A DNA stretch of 64,000 nucleotides, taken from Haliclona indistincta (lineage: Eukaryota; Porifera; Demospongiae; Haplosclerida; Chalinidae). The first letter of the stretch is position 1. Every line of letters starts with the position of its first letter. The stretch is taken from positions 12,789,086-12,853,085 of the forward strand of contig OZ024785.1 of assembly GCA_964017065.1 (NCBI GenBank), in the 5' to 3' direction. The notes beneath the pieces are model-generated. The model was not told the DNA's origin. It saw only the letters and a list, made by a program, of their open reading frames with translations, and made no database searches. Below are positions 21,066 through 32,167 of the stretch, piece after piece. The translations under genes and the position numbers were made by a program.

Positions 21066-23711
21066 ATGCGGTCTAGTCTAAAAACTTGGGCTATTTGCTT
21101 ATTTGCGTGTGCTGCAGCTTCTTTCTTGGCTGTTTATCTATTTTCCTCCAGATCGTTACAACCGAGGAATGTGTCAGGCGACACAGACAGTTTTGCGCCA
21201 GCTACAACGGGAAATACTTTTACTGGTGAACGAGTACAGAACCACTCTTCAAAGCTGAGGTTATCATCTTTTCCGCGCAAGCTGTCAAATACCAGCAATC
21301 ACTTGTTTTTGACTGATGTGCCAAGGTGTAGACGCTGGGCAGTAATGACTACTATTTTCGCAGCAACAGAAGCAGTTCGTCGTCAGGTTCGACTACCCGG
21401 ATGGTGTCTGGTCATAGTGGGAGACAAGAAAACTCCTGATAAGTACGATACGGGATGGATTCCTGGGATTGGCAATACAGCTGTTGTATTCCTCAATGAG
21501 AAAGAACAGAGAAAACTGACGAGTCGTTTTGTAGAAGCCATTCCTTGGAACCACTTTGGTCGCAAGAACATTGGCTATCTTTACGCTGTTGCTCATGGAG
21601 CTGAAGTGATCTGGGACTTTGATGATGACAATATGCTGAAATATTTCATTGAAGGAGCTGCTCCAGAAGGTGCTCCGTCATTAAACACAGCCGTACCTTC
21701 ATCTCCATCCATCCGTGCTCTTCTGCCAGATAGCCACTCTCATCCAACACTTAACCCGTATCCATTTCTTGGTGCAGAATCAATACCCTCGTGGCCACGT
21801 GGACTACCATTGGTTGACATTAAAGTGAAAAAGTGCAGTAACTTCACATTGGAAGACGTCAAGGTGGACACAGAGTCTATCGGCGTGTTACAATCTCTAG
21901 CAGACCATCAACCTGACCTTGATGCCATCTACAGAATAACTATGCCAAACCCATTCTTCTTCAAGCGAAGCAGTGAGACAAAACCACTTCTTGTTCCAAA
22001 GCAAGTTTTAACTCCCTATAATGCTCAAGCAACTCTTCACTTCAAGAAGAGCTTTTGGGCTCTTTTATTACCATGTACAGTTCACGGCAGAGTCAGTGAC
22101 ATATGGCGCAGCTATTTTGCCCAAAGATTGTTTTGGCAGACTAATCTTCGATTTGGATTCTTACCGAGACCACTTGTCGTGCATCAACGAAATGATCATA
22201 ACAATTTAGGAGACTTGAATGGCGAGCAAGATCTTTATATGAAAAGTGAACATCTGGTCAAGTTTCTAGGTTCATGGAGAGGCACAGGAAACACTTTACC
22301 TGAACTAATCGAGGAGCTTTGGATTTCTTTGTACGAACATGACTATATCGGTGCTAAAGATGTGGAACTAGTGCAGCTTTGGTTGAATAGCTTGATCGCG
22401 ATAGGCTATGAATTTCCAACACCTGAAAAGATGTCGTCTTTTCAAGCACACAAAACACAGAATTCCCGAATTCAAGAGCAATATGAGATTGTTTCTTCTT
22501 CGTCAGAAAGACCTTTGTCATTCTGGACAAGCGATTTACATGATGGCTGTCGCATTGACACTCCTACAGTACTAGCGAGCCTCGGACACAATGTAACAGT
22601 TTCTGGTTTAAAAGGTAGTGGTCCCTATCCATCTGTGTTTAAGATGAAGGGAATCAGTCAGTATCTAAATCGGTCCAAAGTAATAGCGACGCAGTTAACA
22701 AGTTCAAGGATCGAGTTAACTGAAAAAATGATACAGGATAACTTTGAATTCTACAAGAATAACGATCACATTCTCTCAACTGATGCCTTCATTTGTTCGT
22801 ATACCGCTTCAATGTGTGAATTATGGATGCCTTTCAACAAATCGATTGTTTTTCTACCTGCTCACCGCTACAATTTAGGACGGTGCAGTGTAGATTCTTG
22901 GCTGCGGTTAAACAACCACCTTCAAACCTTAGCATCCATGAACAATCCTCACCATCTGATCGGAGCTATGAGTATTTATGATAAGGAATATTTGCAGCAC
23001 TACACTGGCTTGAAACCGCTAGAGCTCTACAGCTTTAGCGGGTTTTATACTGCTGGACACGAATACGCTCCAAATCGTCCCGAGATTTTGCTTTTTGGGC
23101 ACAACTTGGAACAGTTAAACTATTCGAATCTCAAGAATATCAAGATCGTCAGTGTGAGAAAGCTGTATCCTCGCTATGAGCTGTCTGATCTCATGAACCA
23201 TCGAGCTGCGGTGTACATTGCTTATTCTGTGATGTCATACAAGTTTGCAGAACTGTATTCTCTAGCACTTCCCCTCTTCATGCCAAGCATGAAGTTTTAC
23301 AAGAAAATCCGTGGATTTGGTACTGACAGATTGTCATCAACCTATCACTACTGTAAGAACTACAAGGAGATTAAGCCACATCCAAGCAGTAATCATCCAT
23401 ACAGCCCAAATGTTGCCAAAGAACAAGATGAAGAGTCGGAGTATTACTGGCTGCAGTTTTCAGAATTTTATCAAATGCCTCACATAACGTACTTTGACGA
23501 TTTTCAAGATCTCGAAGTGAAGCTTAACAAGGCAGATTACAATCATATTCACAAACTCATGGTCGCTGAAAATGAAAAAAGAAGAAGGACACTTTTGGAC
23601 AATTGGCGCCAAGCAACAAAAGTCATACAAAAAGGACGAACAGTTCCACAGCACTATACTCAAGCAATTGAAAAGCTATACAATAGTAGTCAACTCCAAG
23701 TGACACTATGA
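21066..23711 (+). CDS. STELLO-type (DUF288) glycosyltransferase, intact copy
   Basis: Intronless 881-codon frame. The frame opens slightly earlier, but the first ATG is 21066. Residues about 3-25 form a hydrophobic signal anchor, so this is probably a type II Golgi membrane protein. The lumenal region has VVGDKKTP-like and NHFGRKNIGYLYAVAHGAEV segments. These are followed by the acidic DFDDDN at about residue 184, equivalent to the DxD metal and sugar-nucleotide site. These are the hallmarks of the STELLO/DUF288 family, known in plants as Golgi proteins that assist cellulose synthesis and widespread in invertebrates with unknown substrate. Several N-glycosylation sequons (for example NVT, NRS) fit a lumenal domain. 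A second, inactivated copy lies inverted at 40764-45737. Confidence 0.9.
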   Translation: MRSSLKTWAICLFACAAASFLAVYLFSSRSLQPRNVSGDTDSFAPATTGNTFTGERVQNHSSKLRLSSFPRKLSNTSNHLFLTDVPRCRRWAVMTTIFAATEAVRRQVRLPGWCLVIVGDKKTPDKYDTGWIPGIGNTAVVFLNEKEQRKLTSRFVEAIPWNHFGRKNIGYLYAVAHGAEVIWDFDDDNMLKYFIEGAAPEGAPSLNTAVPSSPSIRALLPDSHSHPTLNPYPFLGAESIPSWPRGLPLVDIKVKKCSNFTLEDVKVDTESIGVLQSLADHQPDLDAIYRITMPNPFFFKRSSETKPLLVPKQVLTPYNAQATLHFKKSFWALLLPCTVHGRVSDIWRSYFAQRLFWQTNLRFGFLPRPLVVHQRNDHNNLGDLNGEQDLYMKSEHLVKFLGSWRGTGNTLPELIEELWISLYEHDYIGAKDVELVQLWLNSLIAIGYEFPTPEKMSSFQAHKTQNSRIQEQYEIVSSSSERPLSFWTSDLHDGCRIDTPTVLASLGHNVTVSGLKGSGPYPSVFKMKGISQYLNRSKVIATQLTSSRIELTEKMIQDNFEFYKNNDHILSTDAFICSYTASMCELWMPFNKSIVFLPAHRYNLGRCSVDSWLRLNNHLQTLASMNNPHHLIGAMSIYDKEYLQHYTGLKPLELYSFSGFYTAGHEYAPNRPEILLFGHNLEQLNYSNLKNIKIVSVRKLYPRYELSDLMNHRAAVYIAYSVMSYKFAELYSLALPLFMPSMKFYKKIRGFGTDRLSSTYHYCKNYKEIKPHPSSNHPYSPNVAKEQDEESEYYWLQFSEFYQMPHITYFDDFQDLEVKLNKADYNHIHKLMVAENEKRRRTLLDNWRQATKVIQKGRTVPQHYTQAIEKLYNSSQLQVTL

Positions 23712-24186
23712 TAGTTATGCATGAATTGTTGCTTTACTATAGTGTGGTTAGCAATATTCCTGGTTTGTAGAATTTCTGTAAACAGAATTTTTAGTTGGAA
23801 CCCAAGATATGAAACGTTAAACGTTGCTAGGCAAAGCAATTAAACCGCTGTTAAATAAAATCACCAGCAAGATAATAATATTCATCACGAGATTAAAAAA
23901 GTACAAGCAGTGGCGGGAGAGACCGATTACAGCTTACAAGATGAGTACACACGGAGCTGACAGGCTTGAAATGGATCTCACATCCTAGTCATTGCTGGTC
24001 CACGTTGCTCGTGTAGATGTTGTCGACTGTGCACGGATAATAGCTATTCGTCCGCGGTTATTCGCTTTCCCTACACTATGCACAAATTGCATTATTTTGG
24101 TTGCTAGGGAAGGATGAGCCAAAGTAAACAGTGTTGAACAAGTGGCTATACTTGTAGCTGTGATTACAAGCCAAACAACAACCCGC
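23712..24186. repeat. 3' flank of STELLO, shared with inverted copy
   Basis: Non-coding. It matches 28074-28417 plus 34262-40763 flank sequence in inverted orientation, and so marks the outer limit of the inverted duplication at about 24186. Confidence 0.8.
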
Positions 24187-24985
24187 CCACTTCCATGTTA
24201 GTCTGCCAGATCAGAGGAGTAATTATGCGCACGTGATTTCGAATGAATCGCACTACATGTATGTACAGTGAACCCCTTGTTAACTCTTTAGTAACTGAAT
24301 TATTTTGACGATAATTCGGCTTGCTCTAAACTGACAGTTTGTCTTGCGATTTCTACAACATGCAGTACGCTAGCTGTTCCAAACTAGCACTGTTTTTTCC
24401 TGGCATGTCAAAGTTTACGACCATGTACTAAAGTCTGAGTTGGCCACTCCCAATTCGGAACTGAAGCCGCTTAAGTGCTGCGACCTCGTCATTTTTCAGC
24501 CAATTTTGGTCTTCGTTTAGCCCTGGTGGCTGATACAAAAACCTGGTGGTGTCCAGGTGAGCAAACAGCATAGTTTAGACCATATTCTATGCCCAAGGAT
24601 GCATTTCCGGGCATCCTGAAGCCCCAAAAATGCCGAAAGCGGCGAGGGGCTCCGCCCCTTTAAAACCCCCCCGTTCTATATATTTTAGTGGGGAGGGCGC
24701 GGCGAAAAACAGTGGGTTTTTTCAGGTAAAGTTAGCTTTTGCAATTAAACTTTATCTGCCTTTCTAGAGCACTTTTCACACTATTTATGACGTCTACAGT
24801 AGGTGGAGTCAATTATGACGGCTAAATCTGCTATAGGCCCTAAAGGGTTAATTATAACCCGGTTTGATTGTTGGAAATTTCGTGCGCAAACAACCCCGAG
24901 TCCCAGCTGTCTGTCTTCTAAGATAGTAGATACGTACATAGAGATACTGAGTAGCGCAGTGATTCTTAGTCCGTCATGTCCTGTC
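24187..24985. other. Unassigned spacer sequence
   Basis: No gene recognised. It contains a GC-rich stretch (24600-24710) of the sort often found in dispersed repeats. It belongs to the unique spacer between the inverted STELLO arms. Confidence 0.4.
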
Positions 24986-25084
24986 ACGAATTTGAAGAGA
25001 TCGTGTCTGTCAACTGCAACGAAACTGAGGTCGGTTGTGCTTTAAAGTCACGATCAATTCTGTAATCTACAGACAAAAGAACCT

Positions 25085-26690
25085 AGTGATTTGAAGAAAT
25101 TTGTGTGTACACACGATGGCTGCACGTCTGCTTACTCACGTTGGACAAAACTGAATGATCATTTGGAGCAAGTACATTTCTGATGTTTGTGGCAAATGTG
25201 ATTCTGGTACCATCTTGTCACCTACTTGCAAACAAGAGGAGTGTGGATTTGTCTGCATGCACTTGTACAAGTCTGATCCAGTTTGCTACGACTATACAAA
25301 TGGGCATATTTGCAAGCGTATCCATCGCATACAATCTCTCCGCTATGCTTCTACTGTTGATGATGTGATGGATACTTGTAGTAACAGTGATATAAGGCTA
25401 GATGGTGCTGACAGCAGTAGTCTGATCTCGAGATGCTATCATACATGTATGCTGAGAAATGTATACCACACAGAAATGGTTAGAGACCTATAATTACTAT
25501 CATGATTGCATGCTGTTTGTTTTAGAAAATTTTTTGATCTGATAGTGCTTCTGATAACTGTAAAGGAATGGTGAGAGTTAAACGTTTACAACTTGCATCA
25601 GGAACGATTCTTGTATTATTTTCTCCAAATTTAGAATGCTATAGATAGAAGTAGAAGGAAGACACTGGAAGAGATCAAAAGGAGTGTTGCAACAGGTACA
25701 TGTTAGCTAAAACTTTTTCAGGATTTATTAACTTTATAGGAGTCAAACGCAAACGATGTGGTTCATGCAATGGCTGCATGGCAACTGAATGTGGGGATGT
25801 GATAACTGTAGAGACAAAAAGAAGTTCGGAGGTGCTGGTAAAAAGAAACAGTGTTGCCTAAAACGAAGATGTGTGAACATGTTCAGCTCAGGTATATTAT
25901 TTTGTTGCCAATGATTACTGTATCTGAACATTTGTCAGAGTTGGGAACTACAATAGAACAATCTCCAGCTGACCTGGCACTTCCCAAAGTATCCAAGGAA
26001 CAGTTTGAACGAGTATGTTCATTGGGTTTAACATGTTCTATTAAATAATTGGAATCTACATAATTATTTTAACAGCCATCCATGGTTTGTTCATACACCT
26101 GGAAGTAATGCACCTGATATCCCTGTGCCCAAACACTTACTTCCTTCAAAGCCATTGAAACCACCTTCTGGTTATGAGCTGATGAAGGATTTCTTGCCAA
26201 ATTCAAGAGAAAACCACATGTTCTTGGTGATGGGAACTGTCTTTTCCGAGCTCTGTCAGTGCAGCTAACTGGCACAGAGGAGAATCACATTGCACTACGC
26301 AAGATTATTGTCGAATTCGAAGCAAAAAAATTTAGCATTTTTGTCAAAAAGGTACAAGCAGCAAAGAGAGATTTCACTGCTCATTTAGAGTCAATGCAGA
26401 ACTCTTTGTTTGGGGAACTGACATCGAGATCGAAGCTGCAGCATAGTTGTTTCAAACTGAAATCTACGAAGCAACAGATTATGGTTGAAGTTTTCACCTA
26501 TCTCAAATCGTTACTGAGTTCACTTGCTTGTGTTGACGATATCAAGATTCGACCTAAACAAGGATGGCTTGAATTGTTATTTACAAACAATCACTTCGAC
26601 TCAATTCAACCAGAAAGCACCACTGTTAAACTCATTAAGCCCACTCTATTAGAAACACAGGCCACTATAAATTTATGTTAACATTCATTA
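25085..26690 (+). pseudogene. Decayed C2H2 / CXXC / OTU-domain gene
   Basis: In order: a C2H2 finger (CTHDGCTSAYSRWTKLNDHL, at 25088); a Cys-rich SWIM-like segment ending YDYTNGHICKRIHRI (25290); a CXXC zinc finger (KRKRCGSCNGC, 25748, continuing KKKFGGAGKKK); and an OTU cysteine-protease domain with GDGNCLFRALS at 26230 and WGTDIEIEAAA at 26415. One base is missing inside the CXXC motif, the OTU start is in another frame from the preceding segment, and stop codons interrupt its end. OTU enzymes remove ubiquitin. This combination is common in transposon-borne or multicopy invertebrate genes. It is clearly inactive here as written. Confidence 0.6.
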
Positions 26691-27016
26691 TACACTGAGC
26701 TCATAAATTTTTGATTGTGAATTGCGGTGAAATTCAAACAACTGACATCGCTGTAGCTGCCTGCAGGAGAGGCGTTCTCGTAGCCTGAATAGGGTAACGT
26801 TTTGTACTGACACCATCTCAAAACATGACAGACTGTCCGGAGGTCTAACTATTAACTAATAGTTACTTTAGCTCCATCAGTAGGGCAACGCAACTCGCGG
26901 CTGTTTGCCCGCGAACACTCAACCTTGAGAAATGGGTTAAAATTAGCAAGGGCTTCACTGTACATAGTGCGATTCGTAATGAATTATCTACTAGATGATT
27001 GTAAAGACAATGTGGG

Positions 27017-28073
27017 GCGAGCCTGAGCGAACTGTACGTACATGTAACAGTAAAAATCACAAAATCGGATAGTTGGTTGGAATAATAGAATGGATAGCAA
27101 TATGAATGATGATTATAGTTCAAGATAGTTGATATAGCGATTGTATAATGATGATGATAATGGGATAATAGTCATTTAAAAGTAACTGACTTCTTCTTTG
27201 GTGCTGCAGAATCTTTTTCTGCTGCAGCTGTTCTTATTCTCTCTCTCTCCGTCTCTTCAATCTTAATTCTTTTCTTAATACTTTCTTCTTGTGAAAATTG
27301 AGCATCTTGGCTCTAACAGCTGGCTGATCAAAAAGAGCAATTTGTGGATGATCAGGTTGTCTTTGTCGACTCTCTCGCAAACGCTGTAGTCGACTATCTC
27401 TCTGTGCTAGATCCTCAGCATCACGTCGCTCATGTTCTTGGTCTCTCATGTGCTGTAGCCTGTTTTCTCTTTGTTCACTACTTTCAACATCACGTCGCTG
27501 GTGTTCTTGGTCTCTCATGTGCTGCAGCCTGTTTTCTCTTTGTTCACTACTTTCGACATCACGTCGCTGGTGATCTTGGTCTCTCATGTGCTGTAGCCTG
27601 TTTTCTCTTTGTTCACTATTCTCAGCATCACGTCGCTCGTGTTCTTGGTCTCTCATGTGCTGCAGCCTGTCTTCTCTCTGTTTACTACTCTCAGCATCAC
27701 GTCGTTCTTGCTGTTGGCGTCTCAACTGCTGTAGCATTGTTTTTCTTTGTTCAGCATGCTGTTCATCACGCTGGGCAGCACGTCGCGCCTTATCACGAGC
27801 TCTTCGCTTGCTCAGTCTCTGCTCTTTTTCCTCTGCAGTTTCAGCAGCTCGGCGAGCTCTTTCACGCACTCTTCTCCTTAGAAGTTGTTCTTCTTTCTTT
27901 GAAGAATAATCACGCACTGGAATAGTAGTATCAGGATCCATCGTCTTAGTATGATATGACGTAATACACACGCGGCAAAATTGAACCGTTCGGTGAATTA
28001 GCATACATAGATAGATAGATAGTTCGCGGGGGACGCTTTTCGATCCCATATGGGGCTCGCTCAGGCTCGCCCC
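27017..28073. mobile_element. Element with short inverted ends carrying STPR gene
   Basis: GGGGCGAGCCTGAGCGA at the left recurs inverted at 28055-28073 (TCGCTCAGGCTCGCCCC). Between them lies a single minus-strand gene. The target duplication is not clear. The right end coincides with the boundary of the inverted STELLO duplication. Confidence 0.5.
27234..27941 (-). CDS. STPR (23-residue repeat) protein
   Basis: About 235 codons, starting at the ATG at 27941 (MDPDTTIPVRDYSS). The frame extends upstream with a less likely alternative start. The body is Arg/Glu-rich and built of roughly six repeats of 23 residues of the form RRDVESSEQRENRLQHMRDQ plus EHx. This matches the score-and-three-peptide repeat, a DNA-binding repeat known from silkworm FMBP-1 and from many transposon-linked genes. 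It is predicted to be a long helical nuclear protein. It ends in a GA-repeat run, where a change of length would extend the frame through a further Lys-rich tail. Role in the element is unknown. Confidence 0.7.
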   Translation of the reverse strand: MDPDTTIPVRDYSSKKEEQLLRRRVRERARRAAETAEEKEQRLSKRRARDKARRAAQRDEQHAEQRKTMLQQLRRQQQERRDAESSKQREDRLQHMRDQEHERRDAENSEQRENRLQHMRDQDHQRRDVESSEQRENRLQHMRDQEHQRRDVESSEQRENRLQHMRDQEHERRDAEDLAQRDSRLQRLRESRQRQPDHPQIALFDQPAVRAKMLNFHKKKVLRKELRLKRRRERE

Positions 28074-28530
28074 AATAATGGAAGTGGGCGGGTTGTGGTT
28101 TGGCTTGTAATCACAGCTATAGCCTCTTGTTCAACACTGTTTACTTTGGCTCATCCTTCCCTAGCAACCTAAATAATGCAATTTGTGCATAGTGTAGGGA
28201 AAGCGAATAACCGCGGACGAATAGCTATTATCCGTGCACAGTCGACAACATCTACACGAGCAACGTGGACCAGCAATGACTAGGATGTGAGATCCATTTC
28301 AAGCCTGTCAGCTCCGTGTGTACTCATCTTGTAAGCTGTAATCGGTCTCTTCCGCCACTGCTTGTACTTTTTTAATCTCGTGATGAATATTTTTATCTTG
28401 CTGGTGATTTTATTTAAGGGAGGTTGTAACCATTTTTGGTAACGTTTTTTAAGGTGGCGGGGCACTTAGTTACACCCACGCAACGTGCGTTTTATTAATA
28501 ACTAGACTTTATAACTACGGCGATTTACAT

Positions 28531-30475
28531 AAGAAAATTAAAAAGATTTCTATCGAAATCAAAAGGATGTAGGGTAGTGAAATCTACCACTGGTCCTAGC
28601 CTCGTACCCAGGCTCTTTTGAGGGGGCGGAAAAAAGAGCCTGGTCGACACTGTCTGCGCATGCGTTTAAAAGTCTTGCTTTTCCAAGACTCCGTGATATT
28701 TTTGTTCATGTTTGTGTTATGTATACGCTCAATGACGTCGAGTTTCCGGTGTACGCTAATAGCTGAATGCTAGTCCCAGATCTAAGGCAGGTCTCTCCAG
28801 AGCACCAGCCTCTTCTCCTACTTATAGCAATTGTGTTAGTCAGGTTGACATCTGTAACAGTTATTTCTAACAGACTGCTGATTCGTGACGAAATACGTAG
28901 GTAAGTTTGCTAATAACTGGATTTACTATGCACAGCGATGGCGCGCGTGGCTCGTACATGGCACAAACGACACAGCAGTGTGATCTGGCGCCGATAATCC
29001 TGTAGACTTGAGTCGCTTGGCTATACTGCAGCTCGGTTTATGGTGCACGCCATCTTATTTTGACGTCTTTGCTGCAAACAGGCAATCAGTAAACGTCATT
29101 CGTTGGTTACGCCCACCATCCACCCACTCAAATAATTGCAAATTCTGCCATAATTAAGCGCATGCGTGTGCAGTATCGACCAGGCTCTTATTTTTAATAA
29201 AGCCTGGGTACGAGGCTACCACTGGTCCACAATGTAAACTAACAAGGAACAAGCGTGGAATGGTAACACGATTGACTTGCTAACAGACCATAGATCCCTA
29301 CATCAGTGGCTGCTGTGGTTGGTTATAGCTAGTTCAGCTAGTTGCTGTTGACTGACACCTAATGTGCATTCAGCTTGTGACAAAATATTGATCTTATGTA
29401 CAGCCACTGATGTAGGGATCTATGGTCTGTTAGCAAGTCAATCGTGTTACCATTCCACGCTTGTTCCTTGTTAGTTTACATTGTGGACCAGTGGTAGATT
29501 TCACTACCCTACATCCTTTTGATTTCGATAGAAATCTTTTTAATTTTCTTGTTTGTGTCCTTTTTTTCTTTTTCAGCGAAGTGCAGTTCAATATCATGCA
29601 CGTACTGAGCTGTCTTTGTTTCCACCATTGGTTTAGTTTTCCTGTTGTTGGTGGCTTTTCTTTATTATTAAGAATTTTAAACTTGTAGCTAATAATAATT
29701 GTTTATATGGCTTTTCTTTATTATTAAGAATTTTAAACTTGTAGCTAATAATAATTGTTATATGCTGTACATATCAGCTCGCCTACACATGCATGCAGTG
29801 GATACGAGCCCCGCCCACAATTGTTTGTAGACATGTACGGCGGTTGTAATTATCTGGCAAGCACAGAATGGTGATCCTATACCAGCTTACCGTTCTTCGA
29901 AGACTCCAGACAAATACATGTACATGTATGTGTTCTCCGTGATCCATAAGGCGCGCGGCGATACTCAAGCTAGTGCTTGGTCACGTGCGCTAACCACTGC
30001 TTGGTCACGTGCGTATTGCGCAATCACATCAATGGCGTCTAACACTTAGCTGACAATGGATCACGATCGAGAAATCGCGGAATTTATATCGACGTTTCGC
30101 TAAAAACTAAGTTCAAAAGGCACCTGCCAGGAGAATTTCATGACTGTTCATGGGTTTTTTGGTCTCGGCATTGCTCGCGTAAAGGCGCTAGGCGCGCTGA
30201 AGAAAGAAAGAAAGAAAGAAAGAAGAAGAAGAAAACGAAGATGACGAAACACGATTTTCACCGTTTCCAGGTTCGTCACTTTAGTAACAACTTCGAGCAA
30301 TCTCCTTGCTACTGTAAGATGGGGCAACGCCAGAGAGCAGATTTAAGTGTCTTTTGACGTATACAATTCATGACCAGGCGAAATATCAGCGTTTGAACGC
30401 TAATACATTGTATGTAGCCGCCATCTTGTTTTCTCGTTCAACCCTACATAGGGAGGCACTACCGTGCCTCCCTAA
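28531..30475. mobile_element. Composite repeat A+D, copy 1
   Basis: Part A (28533-29551) has long inverted ends, aagaaaattaaaaagatttc and its complement, and contains element B. Part D (29552-30475) ends in a small hairpin, gggaggcactaccgtgcctccc. The same A and D parts adjoin each other in opposite orientation at 57957-59957. Non-coding. Confidence 0.7.
28597..29218. mobile_element. MITE B inside repeat A
   Basis: Ends TAGCCTCGTACCCAGGCTCT and an inverted match ending GGGTACGAGGCTA, flanked by the direct repeat ccactggtcc (28587-28596 and 29219-29228). The undisturbed arm of repeat A confirms the empty site. A duplication of about 10 bp fits Mutator-like elements. The left breakpoint of the 6.36-kb tandem duplication falls inside its right end. 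Confidence 0.75.
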
Positions 30476-32167
30476 TAGTATGGGAGAAATAATACATGAA
30501 GCGTCTGTGGCAACTATCTCGACTGTCGAGCAATAGACGCGCTTCAAACGTAGCAGCATGCAGCAGCATCTTGCCCACAGACGTATAGAGCGAATTTCCG
30601 TAATACGATCCAGAACTTTTTTTAAAGAATTTTTTCTGGTCTAGGCTTGCTGTTTTGCAGGGTTAGCAAGGGAGTATCGAAAAATTGCTCTATAAGTCTG
30701 TGCGCGCTGGAATTTTAAAGCTGTAAACGAAGTTCTTTTCGGAGCAAGCAAGCCGAACTGAAGATAACAGCCACAGACCGGTCTTTACTGGGCGAGCTCA
30801 CTGCTCCACGTTAGCTAAATACTTCGTGACTGAAACTTGCTATAATCGATGTTTATCGATAGACAAAACAAAATGCATACTGGAGCACGCCTGTACAAAA
30901 TACAATTGTACAGAAAATAAAGCTATTTGCAAAGTTTTGAATCTCATTAAATTGGCGCATCGCCACCTTAATTTGTCCATATATTTTTGTTACATATGCT
31001 ATTAGCAAGATTTTAACATCAGTTTGTTGCATGTTGAGAGAGCTATCCAACTGTTTATGTGACTTGATTGTATCTATTAATGGGGAGAACTTATGCTAAA
31101 TAAAGTGACTTATTATATTGCATTGTATATCAGTAATACAGCACTTGTGTAAACCACCAATTGCTCACCACTTAGTCTATCCACTAATGTGTAATTAGAG
31201 CTCAGCAGATGAAAATGTTGTATCTTCTAAACCTGAATTTTAAGCACCATTTTTGTAACGTCAGCCGAAACACTCAACATTTTATTTCATAACTCCCATA
31301 TGGAGTTGTCTAGTAGCATTCTATATGCTCAAATAATAGAGCTTGGAAAGAGCTTTCTGTTGGTACCTATGAAGTGTTATTATGATTCAAAATGCCCAAG
31401 TTATGTTGCATGCAAGTTAGAAAAGGACGTTTTGAGAAAACAGCATTCAAAGTTGGAAGAATAAAATCAACAGTTGGGAGAGTTCAAAATTGACCAGCAC
31501 CATCATGTTGTTCCTTCTTCAGCTATGTGTGTCTCTTCTACACCATTTTCTACTGCACTCTCTGATTTTCTTCGCTGTTTAGCTAGTTCTGTCTCACGAT
31601 ATCGTGATCTTTTGATCCGAGTTGAATCCTGTGTAGCCAAATGATCACGACTTGTTACTGGAGGGAGCATATCCATCAAACCAAAGAAAGACTCGAGGCT
31701 GGACTGTCCTCTGCCAATAGCACGCATTGCCATTATAGATCTAGAATTGAGAGATTTTGCATCTGAGGCATATGAGTCTGATATCAAAGTATCTTTGTCA
31801 CACACTCTATTTGTGCAAGAAATTGCCAGTCTTGATACTATCCCTCTTCTGGTAGCTAGGTCTTCCTTGAGTGTGAGCGGATAGCCACAGGTAGAACACG
31901 CACCGATCATGGTCACTGCATCACGGAGTCTTTCATAGCTTACAAGTCGATATCCCTTCGCCCCATGCTCACCAGTTAGCTCACTAGAAACAGCGCTTGC
32001 TTTAGAGGATTCCCCAGTACTGCTAGCAGCATCAGACGAGCAGGACGACAAACAAATAGCTAGCTTCTTTGCGCTCGCCGTCTCCAACGGAACTGGTCTC
32101 TCCGTTGCTGGCGCTGCTTCTTCAGGAGACTGTGGCCTAATAGCTGACCAGCGACGAGTTCCAGAAA

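Larger units (their letters stand above)
28453..30967. mobile_element. GGTGGCGG-family MITE, split by insertions
   Basis: Bordered by TTAA and ending GGTGGCGGGGCACTT and CATCGCCACC. The halves 28453-28530 and 30476-30967 match the intact member at 9162-9741 in inverse orientation. The interior 28531-30475 is an insertion of the composite repeat that also occurs at 57957-59957. Confidence 0.75.

Noticed and set aside
24803..25045. 80-residue frame MESIMTAKSAIG
   Set aside because: No domain, no clear splice context and within decayed spacer sequence.
27344..27925. 193-residue plus-strand frame with HHVAHVLGLSCA repeats
   Set aside because: Shadow frame of the STPR repeats encoded on the other strand.
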